Below are positions 1 to 10,430 of a stretch of DNA of 64,000 nucleotides, one piece after another (position 1 is the stretch's first letter; every line of letters starts with the position of its first letter). The position numbers and the translations under genes were made by a program. This DNA is from Siphonodentalium dalli (lineage: Eukaryota; Mollusca; Scaphopoda; Gadilida; Siphonodentaliidae). Below the pieces are notes generated by a model that worked only from the letters and a program-made list of their open reading frames with translations, searched no databases and was not told where the DNA came from. The stretch is taken from the NCBI GenBank assembly GCA_032622095.1, contig CP136061.1:115514754-115578753 (forward strand), in the 5' to 3' direction.

Positions 1-68
1 AAGTCTTGGGTGGACCTATAAAGTCATCGCCCCCAGATCTGTCTATTTGTCCATCTTGCAATATTTCT

Positions 69-690
69 TTTAACTCATTCGTGAAGGGAGCTGTGCTGGC
101 GCAACATTAAAGAGTAATAAAGACCCTGTGCCAATGCATTCTCTTATATATGCGAGTCTACCTCACCTCGCATATATAAGAGAATGCATTGGCCTAACAA
201 TGTTTTTATAAATTTGTCTTACTTATAATAGTTAACCCTTTGAGTGCCAGGGGCCGATATTATCGGCCCTAAACCTACACAATAAGTCTGCTAAAGAATA
301 TAATAAAATATATTAAAATTGTAAAAAATTGTATGGTCGACTCGCATATATAAGAGAATGCATTGGCACAGGGTATATGGGTTGATACACCTGGCACTCA
401 AAGGGTTAAAGAATGTAAGAAATAATGAAAACAATAATAAAAAATTGTTATAGAATGTAAGAAAAAAATTGATAAAGAATTTAAGAAAAAAATTATAAAA
501 AATGATAAAATTGTTCCAGAATGTAAGAAAAGATTATAAAAAATGATAACAATTGTTAAAGAATGTAAACAAAATTTATAAAATATTATAAAGAATTGTT
601 TGGCTGATGTATTATCTTATAGACGCGAGGTGTCCTGAGAACACATTGGCACAGGGTCTTCAAAGTTACGCCAGCGCAGCTTCAAATGGA
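69..690 (+). mobile_element. Degenerate A3-type TTAA element interrupted by an A2 element
   Basis: Left end TTAACTCATTCGTGAAGG with GGAGCTGTGCTGGCGCA, then a full hairpin (about 132-195, CCAATGCATTCTC...). The right side near 645-690 has CACAGGGTCTTCAAAG and GCCAGCGCAGCTTC, the inverted counterpart. Between them lie an A2 element (232-409) and AT-rich TGTAAGAAAAAATTATAAAA-like filler to about 600. Confidence 0.6.
232..409 (+). mobile_element. A2 TTAA-flanked MITE (CCCTTTGAGTGCCAGG ends)
   Basis: TTAA at 232 and 406 flank the ends CCCTTTGAGTGCCAGG and CCTGGCACTCAAAGGG. The inside has GGCCGATATTATCGGCCC and half of the shared ATGCATTCTCTTATATATGC hairpin. The terminal sequence and TTAA fit piggyBac-type non-autonomous elements. 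Confidence 0.85.
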
Positions 691-979
691 ATAGTATGTG
701 CATTATGTTTGAGTAAGCGACTCAGTCGCCATTTTTCAATTTTCAATACACAACCCCAGAATACTTATGAATTTGCATGGGTACCATACAGATGTTCTAG
801 TAAATTTCAATACTGACACTAATTTGGCGGACGATCTTGTCTGCCGTAGACAGGTGCTTCAATACTTTAATGATCATTAATTGAGTTAATTATTTTAACG
901 TGATTGTTGCATATGACAGAGTTACACACGACTTTTTGAAAACTTTTCTGAGGAATCATCTGGCTTTGTGCCATTTTTT

Positions 980-1540
980 TGGGGATAGCCATTCCTAGAT
1001 CATGCCATGAATCTCTACTCTGGCTAATGCCCATAGAGATCATATTCCACCAGTACAAAACCTTGGAACTTTTTGAAATTTTGACAGGGAACCTTATTAA
1101 AGTTGAAATATAACGTGGGGAATATATTTCTTAGTTATTATCTGTTCCTTAATAATGTACTTCACTGTATGTGAAGTTCCCAACTTGAAATTTTATGATT
1201 TAAGTGAATTTGTGAGCGATTTTGCTTTGCGTCGCCTTCAATTATGGAATTTATCCTGGGTAATTGATTCAATGTTTTTTGCGATATCTGCTAACAAAAG
1301 TCACAGAAAAGCATGCAATTTCGAGTTGGGACCTTCACCTACAGTGAAGTACATTATTAAGGAACAGATAGTAACTAAGAAATATATTCCCGGCATTATT
1401 TTTTGGACTTTATAGAGTTCCCTGTCAAAACTTCAAAAAGTTCCAAGGTTTTGTACAGGTGGAACATGATCTCTACGGGCTAGTTAGCCGGATTAGAGAT
1501 TCATGGCATGATCTAGGGATAACCATTCCAAGTCTTGAAA
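980..1540. mobile_element. Long terminal-inverted-repeat element (family J)
   Basis: About 150-170 bp arms: AGATCATGCCATGAATCTCT at 1000 against its complement at 1494-1517, and TTTTGACAGGGAACC near 1078 against GGGTTCCCTGTCAAAA-like sequence near 1417. Inner ends TAATAATGTACTTCACTGTA (1150) and TACAGTGAAGTACATTATTA (1340) also pair. The 190-bp centre has no recognisable product. Confidence 0.8.
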
Positions 1541-1591
1541 TAATTTAGCTATTCTCAGCTAGTAAAGCCGGTCATCATGACAGGCTCAATA

Positions 1592-1804
1592 CACTAATGC
1601 TCTAAATAATCGACTCCTTAACCACAGCAGAATTATGGGTAACTTTTCAGGATTTAGTCGGAAATATGGCTTGTTGCCATTCATCGGAAAGCTCTCAGTG
1701 AGAGCTTTCCGATGAATAGCAACAAGCCATATTTCTAACTAAATCCTGAAAAATTACCCATAATTCTGCACTGGTTAAGAAGTCGATTATTTAGAGCATT
1801 ACTG
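1592..1804. mobile_element. Family D foldback MITE, full palindrome, TA flanks
   Basis: The element is an inverted repeat of ends C(A)CTAATGCTCTAAATAATC and GATTATTTAGAGCATTACTG, meeting at AAGCTCTCAGTGAGAGCTTT. TA lies on both sides, as for Tc1/mariner-type insertion. It has no coding capacity. Confidence 0.88.
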
Positions 1805-1956
1805 TACAATATCAGCATTGAGGAAATATTTAGTTAGCTGCTATGGATTGGTCAACCAGTGACAACATGTTCTCAGCATGGACTGATTTCTGTTGGTTTA
1901 TCTTGCATGGATTTCAATGTGTTAGAGTTGAACCCTTCAACTCAGACTGTTCTGAT

Positions 1957-2402
1957 CAAGTCTTGAAATAGTGTCTCTAATTTGTAGAATGAGGTTTCCA
2001 GAGGGTGAATTTAGTGACGCTACCCTGCACAGCGGACTAGAAGCACTAAATTTGCCCTCTAGGGACCTCATTCTGCTTAGGCCCCATCTTCTGGCAGTTA
2101 TCTATAGTCCGAAATTAACATTGTTTTTAGCTACTTTTTCCCTTCTGTTCAGTTTTTATATCCCCCTATTAAATTTGCAGAAGATAAAATGCATCATCGA
2201 GGTGACTAATGGGTGAACATAACCAACTTCAACTGGGGAACTTCAAATTGATCCTAGATCTTCCATAGTAGTTGAGGCCTAAGCAGAATGAGGTTCCCAG
2301 AGGGTGAATTTGGTGACTCTGGACCGCTGTGTGGGATAGCGTCACTAAATTCACCTTCTGGGGACCCCATTCTGCAAATGACAGACACTATTTCAAGGCT
2401 TG
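1957..2402. mobile_element. Family B MITE with 8-bp target duplication GTTCTGAT
   Basis: The ends CAAGTCTTGAAATAGTGT and ACACTATTTCAAGGCTTG are flanked by GTTCTGAT at 1949-1956 and 2403-2410. Two hairpins of GCAGAATGAGGTCCCCAGAG type surround an internal segment. The 8-bp duplication suggests a hAT-like transposase in trans. Confidence 0.92.
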
Positions 2403-2543
2403 GTTCTGATTGGATGCTGTTCTCCCCTTGATGTGATTGGATTTTGTAACCAGTAGTTGGTACATGTCGGATATAGAACCTTAAATATAACCTTATGTGT
2501 CTCATGTCATTTCAATCAACACATCAATATACAAAATATATTC

Positions 2544-2799
2544 CTAACCCTTTCATGACGGGAGCTGCGCTGGTGCAGCATTAAAGATCCTGTGTTAGTG
2601 CATTCTCTTATTTATGTGAGTTTCCAATAGGGAGCCTCACATATATAAGAGAACACACTGCTGTCAAGGTAAATATAGTTAGGCCAATGCATTATCTTAT
2701 ATATGCGAGGCTCCCTATGGGAGACTCGCATATATAAGAGAATGCGTTGGCACAGGTTTTTTGCAAAATTTCAGTAAGCTCCAGTCATGGAAGGGTTAA
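2544..2799. mobile_element. A3 TTAA-type MITE with two shared hairpins
   Basis: Left CTAACCCTTTCATGACGGGA and right CCAGTCATGGAAGGGTTAA, with two copies of the ATGCATTCTCTTATATATGC hairpin (one diverged) between. The left target base is CTAA, probably mutated TTAA. Confidence 0.85.
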
Positions 2800-2949
2800 C
2801 TCCATACATTCTCCAATATGACATTTCTTGGGATATTTCTTAAGACTGCAGAATTTTTTGTATCGTGTCCCTTCATGAAATATCAGATTAACAGATTTCA
2901 GAAAGTTCAAAGATAGGCTAAAGAACCCCCAAGGACATTTAGATTTCAA

Positions 2950-3420
2950 TAACACAGATTATTAAAGCCACATGCCTTTTTGCGCTACAAAATACAAGTA
3001 CACCTTATCAAATTCACTTTTCCCAGTGTCAAAAAAGTTGATAAATTCTATAAGCATTATATGTCCCAAAAAGACACGTTGATTTCAATTTTAAAACTTC
3101 CCGAGCTGCTTTCTCTTCAGTTTAATCGCAAAATTATGTAATACCATAAACGTTTCAGAGAAAAGACAGCTCTAGATGTTCTTCCCATGGTCTAAATGTG
3201 CAATTTTACACGACCGCTGATTAAAAAATTTGAAACGACACAAACGATTTCAAATTTATCGAAATATATAAAAAAGTAAAACACATATTTTCAACACAAT
3301 ATCCGCGTATTTGTTCTGAAATCTTCCATGTATGCATGTTTTGAAATTCCTCTCACCAAATTGCGTATACATTATTTTGGGGTTCAAACGAGTCATGTCT
3401 GTTTAATTCCTCAAAAGGAT
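2950..3420. repeat. Dispersed repeat N, copy 1
   Basis: Shares AAAGCCACATG, ATACCATAAACGTTTCAGAG, TTCTTCCCATGGTCTA and ATTTTGGGGTT(C/T)(A/G)A in the same order with 27924-28525. The two are clearly diverged. Origin is unknown; no coding frame. Confidence 0.7.
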
Positions 3421-3964
3421 ACCTCTCAACTTGAATTAATTTCTCTGATTTGCATCATGCTTTTTAATCATCCTTGACTCCTTATTCTCTTAAGATTCCT
3501 AACTTCCAACAAGTTCCTTGATAAATCTTTCTCTAAATAATGATGAGTTTTTAGCATACGGCCTCACTTTGCAGCTATTGTTAGTTCAGTTTATTATCAA
3601 AAACTTGACATTGACATTTGCAGTCGGAGGTGGCAGTGTTTACATCCCATCGATTGATTTGCTCACCACTAAATGACAAATATCGAGCACATCCATAAAA
3701 AAAATAGTCCCCATTGTTTTATTTTGTAAAGATGCGAAAAATTTATGTATACACAATTTAATGATAACAATTTGCTATAATGTAGAACTATCCAGAGGGA
3801 AAAACGCTTTCTCTAAACATTCAAATTAAAAAATAGTCCACCTGTTATTGATACGCATTGGAACTTAATGTGATTCAATGATCTCCGAGAGGGTAATACT
3901 TTTGTGTTATCTATCGCTTCTATCAGTGTTTACCTTCGCCTCAGTCCAGGCGATTGATAGATAG

Positions 3965-4118
3965 AGGATCTACAACTCGTCCCCAGTTTATAGCGGAATT
4001 TACAAAACTCGTCCAGTAAATTAGGTCTGGTCCGAGCCTTTAAAGGCGAGGTCCAGACCTAATTTACTGGACGAGTTTTGTAAATTCCGCTATAAATTGG
4101 GGACAAGTTGTAGATTCT
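3965..4118. mobile_element. Foldback hairpin element (about 154 bp)
   Basis: The arms ATCTACAACTCGTCCCCAGT and their inverted copy (ending at 4117) continue through AATTTACAAAACTCGTCCAG to a centre near 4041. Only a few mismatches over about 75-bp arms. It is a single copy here. Confidence 0.8.
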
Positions 4119-4719
4119 ATTTTTTAAATGATCAAAAACCTTGGCAAAACATACTTAAATCAACAAATGGGACGCGAAACTAACACCTGCTTCTATAAGG
4201 CATGCGATGACGTTTCACGTAACTATGCATTGTTTGCCGGCGTAAAGAAATAGTTCCAGATAAATAAAGACTCTTTGGCGTATTTAATGGCATATATTTA
4301 ATGACATAACTTTTCAAACTCATTATAGTTTGTTGGAAAAATATTGGAAGCCATAGTATTTTGAAACGTATAGCATACGGAATGTAAACATACGACAAAC
4401 CGGAAGTCAAAAGTCACCTGGCACTATTTCCTGTTATTAAACAAACGTTTAATATCACAATTTATAGAATGGGTTTATTGAATGGAATAAGGGTAGGATC
4501 ATGTTATAAAACGTTATACGCCATAGTAATTTCCCGCTATTTAATGGGGAAGCATATAATAAACATGTATATCTCTCATGTGTGGTTTCTAGAACAGTTT
4601 TAATGGGAAAAGCCAATAGTGAGTACATATTCCCCTTTATGGCTAATATCCCATATGGTATTCATCAGTTCTGTTTAGATAATTACCATTGGTATCTTAT
4701 AAGAGTGAATTTTCTACAG
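4119..4719. other. Intron of gene A, no feature seen
   Basis: Unique AT-rich sequence between the foldback at 3965 and exon 4720. A minus-strand frame of 76 codons (4410-4180) shows no family resemblance. Confidence 0.6.
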
Positions 4720-4876
4720 GTTTTGATGCTTTTGGTGAGGTACTGAAGCCTGTATCAAACGCGTCATCAGACCCGTCAGATCAACAGCAGAAATTAGTTC
4801 ACAAAGATCTGGATTCAAGTCTCGCTCAGCTAGCAGGAAACCTTAACATGACGTCGTCAGACAGTCAGCTGAGAAA
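4720..4876 (+). CDS. Gene A exon: PICALM/AP180 C-terminal region (DLDSSLAQLAGNL block)
   Basis: The acceptor is TTTTCTACAG ending at 4719 and the donor is GTAAGT at 4877. It is read with one base borrowed from an upstream exon outside the window and gives GFDAFGEVLKPV, then KLVHKDLDSSLAQLAGNLNM. These match the vertebrate PICALM blocks GFDELGGLLKP and LVSDDLDSSLANLVGNL. It ends in phase 2 (AA), completed by G at 7785. No start codon belongs here. The upstream exon is not visible between 1 and 4719. Confidence 0.92.
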
Positions 4877-4949
4877 GTAAGTATGACAACTTGGCCAGCC
4901 CTCGATTTTGTGCTGCTGATGGCCATTTTAGCAAATTGCAACCAAAAAA

Positions 4950-6014
4950 ATTTATACTCTAATCATCAAGGGGCGCCTGTGGCGCACAAGATACTTATAC
5001 ATATTATTTATGTGGGCAGTAGCCTCTATAGGGGCGCCTGCGGCGCATAAGATACTATGGGTGGCGGGATGGGGTGGTGGGTTTGTACTTACAGTTATAC
5101 TCTAATCATCGAGGGGCGCCTGTGGCGCATAAGATACTTATACATATTATTTTTGTGGGCAGTAGCCTATATAGGGGCGCCTGCGGCGCATAAGATACTA
5201 TGGGTGGTGGGATGGGGTGGTGGGTGGGTACTTACCGTTATACTCTAATCATCGAGGGGCGATTGTGGCGCATAAGATACTTATACATATTATTTATGTG
5301 GGCAGTAGCCTCTATAGGGGCGCCTGCGGCGCATAAGATACTATGGGTGATGGGGTGGTGGGTGGGTACTTACCGTTATACTCTAATCATCGTGGGGCGC
5401 CTGTGGCGCCCAAGATACTTATACATATTATTTATGTGGGCAGTAGCCTCTATAGGGGCGCCTGCGGCGCATAAGATACTATGGGGGATGGGGTGGTGGG
5501 TGGGTACTTACCATTATACTCTAATCATCGAGGGGCGCACAAGATACTTATACATATTATTTATGTGGGCAGTAGCCTCTATAGGGGCGCCTGCGGCGCA
5601 TAAGATACTATGGGTGGCGGGATGGGGTGGTGGGTGGGTACTTACCGTTATACTCTAATCATCGAGGGGCACCTGTGGCGCACAAGATACTTATACATAT
5701 TATTTATGTGGGCAGTAGCCTCTATAGGGGCGCCTGCGGCGCATAAGATACTATGGGTGGTGGGTGGGTACTTACTGTTATACTCTAATCATCGAGGGGC
5801 GCCTGTGGCGCATAAGATACTTATACATATTATTTATGTGGGCAGTAGCCTCTATAGGGGCACCTGCGGCACATAAGATACAATGGGTGGTGGGTGGGTA
5901 CTTACCGTTATACTCTAATCATCGAGGGGCGCCTGTGGCGCACAAGATACTTATACATATTATTTATGTGGGCAGTAGCCTCTATAGGGCCGCCTGCGGC
6001 GCATAAGATATGTT
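4950..6014 (+). repeat. Minisatellite of about 130-143 bp, eight copies, in a gene A intron
   Basis: TACTCTAATCATC recurs about every 130-143 bp from 4955 to 5920. Each unit holds two related halves ending GGCGC...GCATAAGATAC, which can form small GGCGCC hairpins, plus a variable GGGTGGTGGGTGGGTACTTACC segment. Open frames rich in GWWVGTY... across it are repeat artefacts. It begins about 75 bp after the exon ending at 4876. Confidence 0.93.
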
Positions 6015-6699
6015 CTAAGAGCAATGCTCGCCATGTTTCGGAGGCATAAAATATATAACATTGCTGCTGTGCCATACCTCCTATATACATATATATAAGA
6101 GACCTTAAAAAAAATTATGTTTGCAAAAAGAATTGGCAACTAGCTTTTTGGAAATTGATCGGGCATATAATGAAGCTTGCAGTCAATCGGTCACAAAAAA
6201 TTTAAATTCTATCTCGGGATGAACTGGTGGACCGGTCCAGTCCAGCTCTTGGTGGTCCGGTATTCAAATTCAATTCAATTCAAATGTTTCTCTTATACTC
6301 CAATCATTCTTCCTCTCATAATTCGAACGTGCTGTCACTCTTAACCGGGACTAGCCGTTTGATTTTGCACAACATGTAATTTTCATTCGCTTTTGTCAAT
6401 TTTGGCAGCCATTTTGGGACAGACATTCTACTTATATGGTTCACGACTAAGCAGTATATATTTCATTGTATTATGAATTTGGCATTAATTTATCTACAAA
6501 TGACTGCATTCGCATATGGCCTGATGGAAATGCTTCAGAATTTGAACTATTCCGAAAATCAAGATATCTCAAAAAGCTCAACTTTGATTCTAGGGTACTT
6601 TTGACTTGTTGTTCATCAACATGTTCTTATTAATCCTTGAAAAAAATCAGCTTTCCCCGATTTTTGTCGCTAGTGAAAGCTAATGTGCCTGGACTAGTT
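6015..6699. other. Intron of gene A, no feature seen
   Basis: AT-rich unique sequence after the minisatellite. A short AATTCAATTCAATTCAAA simple repeat lies at about 6266. No exon signals with coding continuity were found. Confidence 0.55.
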
Positions 6700-7575
6700 C
6701 AGAATCTGGGAACTTTTTTATGTTCTGACGGGGAACTTTATAACATTGAACAAATAATGCAGGTGATAGATTTCATAATTTATACAGTAATGCCCTAAGT
6801 AATCGACTGCTTAACCACATCAGAATTATGGGTAACTTTTCAGGATTTAGTCGGAAATATGGCTTGTTGCCATTCATCGGAAAGCTCTCCCTGAGAGCTT
6901 TCCGATGAATGGCAACAAGCCATATGGCCCTTTGCTGGACTTAGTGTAACACGCCTTCCATCTGTCCGTAAAAAACAAATCACAACACAGCTCAAGTATC
7001 GGTAGTCCAATTTGGATGTCCTTTGGTATGCCAGTAGACCAGCATTGTGGAAAGGATCTCCACATAGTGCAGGTTTTTCCGCACTAATTTTCCACAGTTA
7101 TCTGCAGTTATGAGCCTTTGTTGGACTTGGTGTAAAACGCATCCATAACAAACATTATGCTGTGGATGTTTTTATTATTGGATTTTGTTGTTTTTTGGAA
7201 TGGTTATAGCACAAGTTGGAGGAAAGGATATCCACATGTCCATTAATTTTTACCAGAGTCACGGCCCTAGTTTAACTTGGAAATTTGTGGATTTTGTGTC
7301 AGAAAGGACATTTCAGCTTGAAACTTGTGCAAGGATCTTCAGATTCAGTTGTGCTTTGGTATGTTGATAGCACAGTTCGTGGGAAAGGATACCGACTTAC
7401 TACATGTTTCGTCCATTGATATCAGCTTGTAGCTTGGGCATGGATCATCAGATTTGGTTGTGCTTTGGTGTATTGATACCAATTAATTAATTAAGAAATA
7501 TATTACCTGCGTTATGTTTTCCATGTTATAAAGTTCCCCGTCAAAACTTAAAAAAAAACTCACAGGTTTTGAACT
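6700..7575. mobile_element. Family J relative with a nested family D foldback
   Basis: The arms AGTTTTGACGGGGAACTTTA (inverted at 7520-7545) and TTCTGACGGGGAACTTTATA (6733) with ATAATGCAGGTGATAGA and ATTACCTGCGTTAT resemble the 980-1540 element. The interior includes a truncated D foldback (6785-6924) and GTTGGACTT(G)-type repeat F sequence. Confidence 0.65.
6785..6924. mobile_element. Family D foldback MITE, right arm truncated
   Basis: Starts CAGTAATGCCCTAAGTAATC after TA. It folds at AAGCTCTCCCTGAGAGCTTT but the right arm stops after GGCAACAAGCCATAT. It sits inside the family J element. Confidence 0.85.
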
Positions 7576-7784
7576 AATGTGATAAGTTATATTGGCAAAT
7601 AATATTTTTTAATTGTCCTACATAAGTTTTTACCCCCCCCCCCCCAATTACTAGTAACTAATATTCAATGGCATCAAATTTATTTTTCAACCAATGTTTG
7701 ATTATGTTCAACCCAAATGTGTTTTATTGACCCATATACATGTCAAACAGACCTAATTAATGTTTTTTTGTATATTTTTTTTAG

Positions 7785-7908
7785 GTCACCACACCAGTGG
7801 ACACAAAAAACTGACACCAAAAAGACGGGAGGTTCTAATTGGCAGACAACTGTACAGCCAGCATCTATGACAATCACTCAGCCGGCATATCAACCTGCGG
7901 TAGTTCCT
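7785..7908 (+). CDS. Gene A exon: PICALM/AP180 TGGSNWQ block
   Basis: The acceptor is a long T-tract and TTAG ending at 7784; the donor is GTGAGT at 7909. The phase-2 join gives K-SPHQWTQKTD, then KKTGGSNWQTTVQP, matching the KKLTGGSNWQPKV segment of PICALM. The exon is 124 nt and ends at a codon boundary. A TTAA-type MITE begins only 26 nt after the exon, at 7935. Confidence 0.93.
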
Positions 7909-7934
7909 GTGAGTAGTCAACCCTGTATTAGTCT

Positions 7935-8132
7935 TTAATGGATGGATTCTCCCATTCAAATTTAAAAATATAGATTGGAATGGTCTATTATTCATCAGGA
8001 GGGATGTTGTGGAAATATGAGCCGATGACGGACAGACTGACAGATAAAAAATGACCTATTGTACTTATTTTCTGAACATTTCCAAAGGGAATAACTCATC
8101 AATGAGTATTTAGTAGATCAAGGGTTGGTTAA
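7935..8132. mobile_element. Family C TTAA element
   Basis: TTAA at 7935 and 8129. It has GGATTCTCCCATTCA, AGATTGGAATGGTCTATTA and TTCTGAACATTTCC, and TCAATGAGTATTTAGTAGA at the right, as in other C copies. It shares its right TTAA with the next element (8129-8706). Confidence 0.8.
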
Positions 8133-8706
8133 CCCCTTCATGACTGGAGTTTTCTGAATTTTTGCGAAAACCCTGTGCCAGTGCATTCTCTTATATATGT
8201 GAATCGACCATAGGTCGCCTCGCATATATAAGAGACTACATTGGCCTAACAAATTTTATATTATTTTTTATAATTGTTAAAAAAGATAAGAAAAAAATGA
8301 TAAAAAAAATCGTTAAAGAATTTAAGGTATCATGATCAAAAACGATAATTTTTTTTAAAGAATGTAAGAAAAATTATGAAAATTGATCAAGAATGTAAGA
8401 AAATATGATAAAATTGTTAAAGATGTAAGAAATAAGTGTAAAAAATGATAAAATTGTTAAAGAATATAAGAAAAAAGGATAAATATTGTTATAGAATGTA
8501 AGAAATTTTGTTTAAAGAATATAAGAAAAAATGATAAAATTGTTAAAGAATATAAGAGAAAATGATAAAAAAAATTTATAGAATGTGAAAACAAAATTAT
8601 AAAAAATGATAAAAATGTTAAAAAAAATTGTTGTTGGGCCAATGCATATATAAGAGAATGGCGCAGGGTCTTTAAAGCTGCACCACCAGGCCACCTGTCC
8701 CTTTAA
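8129..8706. mobile_element. A3 TTAA element with AT-rich internal expansion
   Basis: Left TTAACCCCTTCATGACTGG, a full shared hairpin at about 8175-8245, then about 380 bp of degenerate TTAAAGAATGTAAGAAAAA / AAATGATAAAATTG units. Then half of a hairpin and GCGCAGGGTCTTTAAAG, GTGCAGC-like complement and CCCTTTAA at 8706. It ends 54 bp before the exon at 8760. Confidence 0.75.
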
Positions 8707-8759
8707 TAACAAAAGTCCTTATGGGGTATGAACTAGTCTAACCTTGTGATGTTTTTCAG

Positions 8760-8819
8760 GTTGTTCCTGCTGTGGTATATGGTCAGCCGATGATGGTAGC
8801 CCAACCTGGCTATAATATG
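8760..8819 (+). CDS. Gene A exon: Val/Met/Pro/Gln-rich tail (microexon-like)
   Basis: A 60-nt phase-0 exon between acceptor TTTTTCAG (8759) and donor GTGAGA (8820). It encodes VVPAVVYGQPMMVAQPGYNM, comparable to the PICALM tail around VPVMTQPTLIYSQPVM. Because it is 20 whole codons, skipping it would keep the frame. Confidence 0.85.
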
Positions 8820-9169
8820 GTGAGAAATTGAGAAATGTTTTTAATTTTAGCACCTCCGAGCAGGGACCAGCCGAGAGGGCGACATGGGCGAAGAAGTCTC
8901 CCTATTCCTGCTCACTTCGCCCTAATTTTGCAGCTGGCCGAAGTTTAAGTCGCCCTGAAATTTCTGAAGTTGACCGACGAAAATCGGCAAAATATTCCTC
9001 CTAATTTACTGTCAACATTGATTGAACCCAGTTTTTGGCGATTGTGATTTTGGGGGCTAACCCTGGGATGGTCGAATAGACCGAGAGGTCTATTCCTTCA
9101 CCCCTCATTTTTCAATAGCTTTATTTGAAATGAAAAAAAAAGATAGCATTTTTAAACTCTTTTTGGTCT

Positions 9170-9941
9170 TCAATTTCTTCTATCTGGTGGTGGAGGATGA
9201 TTAGACAGGCCGATGTGTGGTTCAGTCCAGCCCTCTACTTTTCTAAGTGTCATTCTTCCTGATGTTGGCCTGTGATGATCTGGCCCTCTGTAAAGCTGTT
9301 GATCCCTCAGCAGGAAGAATTCATAATTGCTAAGTTGGTATGTCTTTCCTGCTGAGTAATGATTGCTGATGGCTTTCCTGATTCGCTTGTGTTCATCGTA
9401 GATCAGCTTCCTCTCTTCTCTGCTGGACAACACCGGCTTCTCTTCATACTTCGGTGTCGCAGGGGCGGAGGTGGTGCTTTCCGCCCCTGGTGGAGTCTGG
9501 CCTGGTGGAGTCGCCATCTCCACATCGGAGACAGCGGCAGGAACTTCCGGGGTGACGTCAGTGTTCCTGTTGCCGCTGTCCCCGCCGACGGCAAGGACGT
9601 CCGGGATGACTTCGGCGTCCCTGCTCCTGCTGGTGGTGGTATCTGCAGCAGGCCAAGTGGGAGGGAACTGGGCGTCTCTCAGTTCCCCGTTTCCACTCGG
9701 CCCTCCTGATGGCATCTCTTCGGCGTCGTGAAGGGGTCTTTCTCTTCTTTTTCCGTGTGGTCCCGGCAGCCCCCGTCGGTCCAACCAGGCCACGGCCGGT
9801 AGAGGGTTCTACCGGAGTGACCTGGAACTTCAGTACCACGTCCAGTCTACCCGTATTAGCATGGATTGACCAGCTAATACAATGGGTAGACTGGAAGCCG
9901 CTCAGCACGCTGCGGACTTGGCTGGGGATTAAATTATCCAT
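9170..9941 (-). pseudogene. GC-rich retrotransposon-like ORF fragment in two frames
   Basis: This GC-rich island in an AT-rich intron is open on the minus strand: one frame 9941-9558 (MDNLIPSQVRSVLSGFQ..., then RKKKRKTPSRRRRDAIRRAE) and another 9793-9170 (Ser/Pro/Thr-rich, then EEKPVLSSREERKLIYDEH). The RRRRDAIRRAE-like basic motif recalls ORF1 proteins of invertebrate retroelements. The switch of frame suggests a shifted, decayed ORF. No reverse transcriptase adjoins it. The assignment is tentative; composition unlike the surroundings supports insertion. Confidence 0.45.
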
Positions 9942-10430
9942 GTTCAGCCAAGCGCGACAAAAAAATCGACGGCCACTCAGGGATTAGCGAAGAGCTCGCG
10001 CTGGCACGTCCATCCCCCAAGTGACCGGAAGCGTGAAATGTAATGATGAACCCAGTTATCCATTGATAGGGTCTTATAAAACACCATAATTCTTATTAAC
10101 ATCTGTATTAATCCGATTTGGGAGCATATTCACACCTTTGCGTTGATTGCCGACAGCTGTGAAAACATCGTAAGGTGTCCACAGTGACAATGTTATCACA
10201 CCTTCCAATGAATGAAGATTGCAACTCATGTGTCAGTTCATCACCCCTTTGTAAAGGCCAGAACAACTTTCAACACAAATTCATTTGTGTAAGATATTAA
10301 TATCTATATCCAGCTTAATAATTAATTTAGGCACTATAAATTAGTGAGAATATTCAAGACTTCGTTTCGTTTTACGGTAAATTGACATAAATTGTTTTCC
10401 TATTCATAAGCATTGTTTAATTTGTTTGTT

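Noticed and set aside
5057-6006. Long open frames rich in GWWVGTYRYTL and similar
   Set aside because: They are translations of the minisatellite, with no start context, splice signals or family match.
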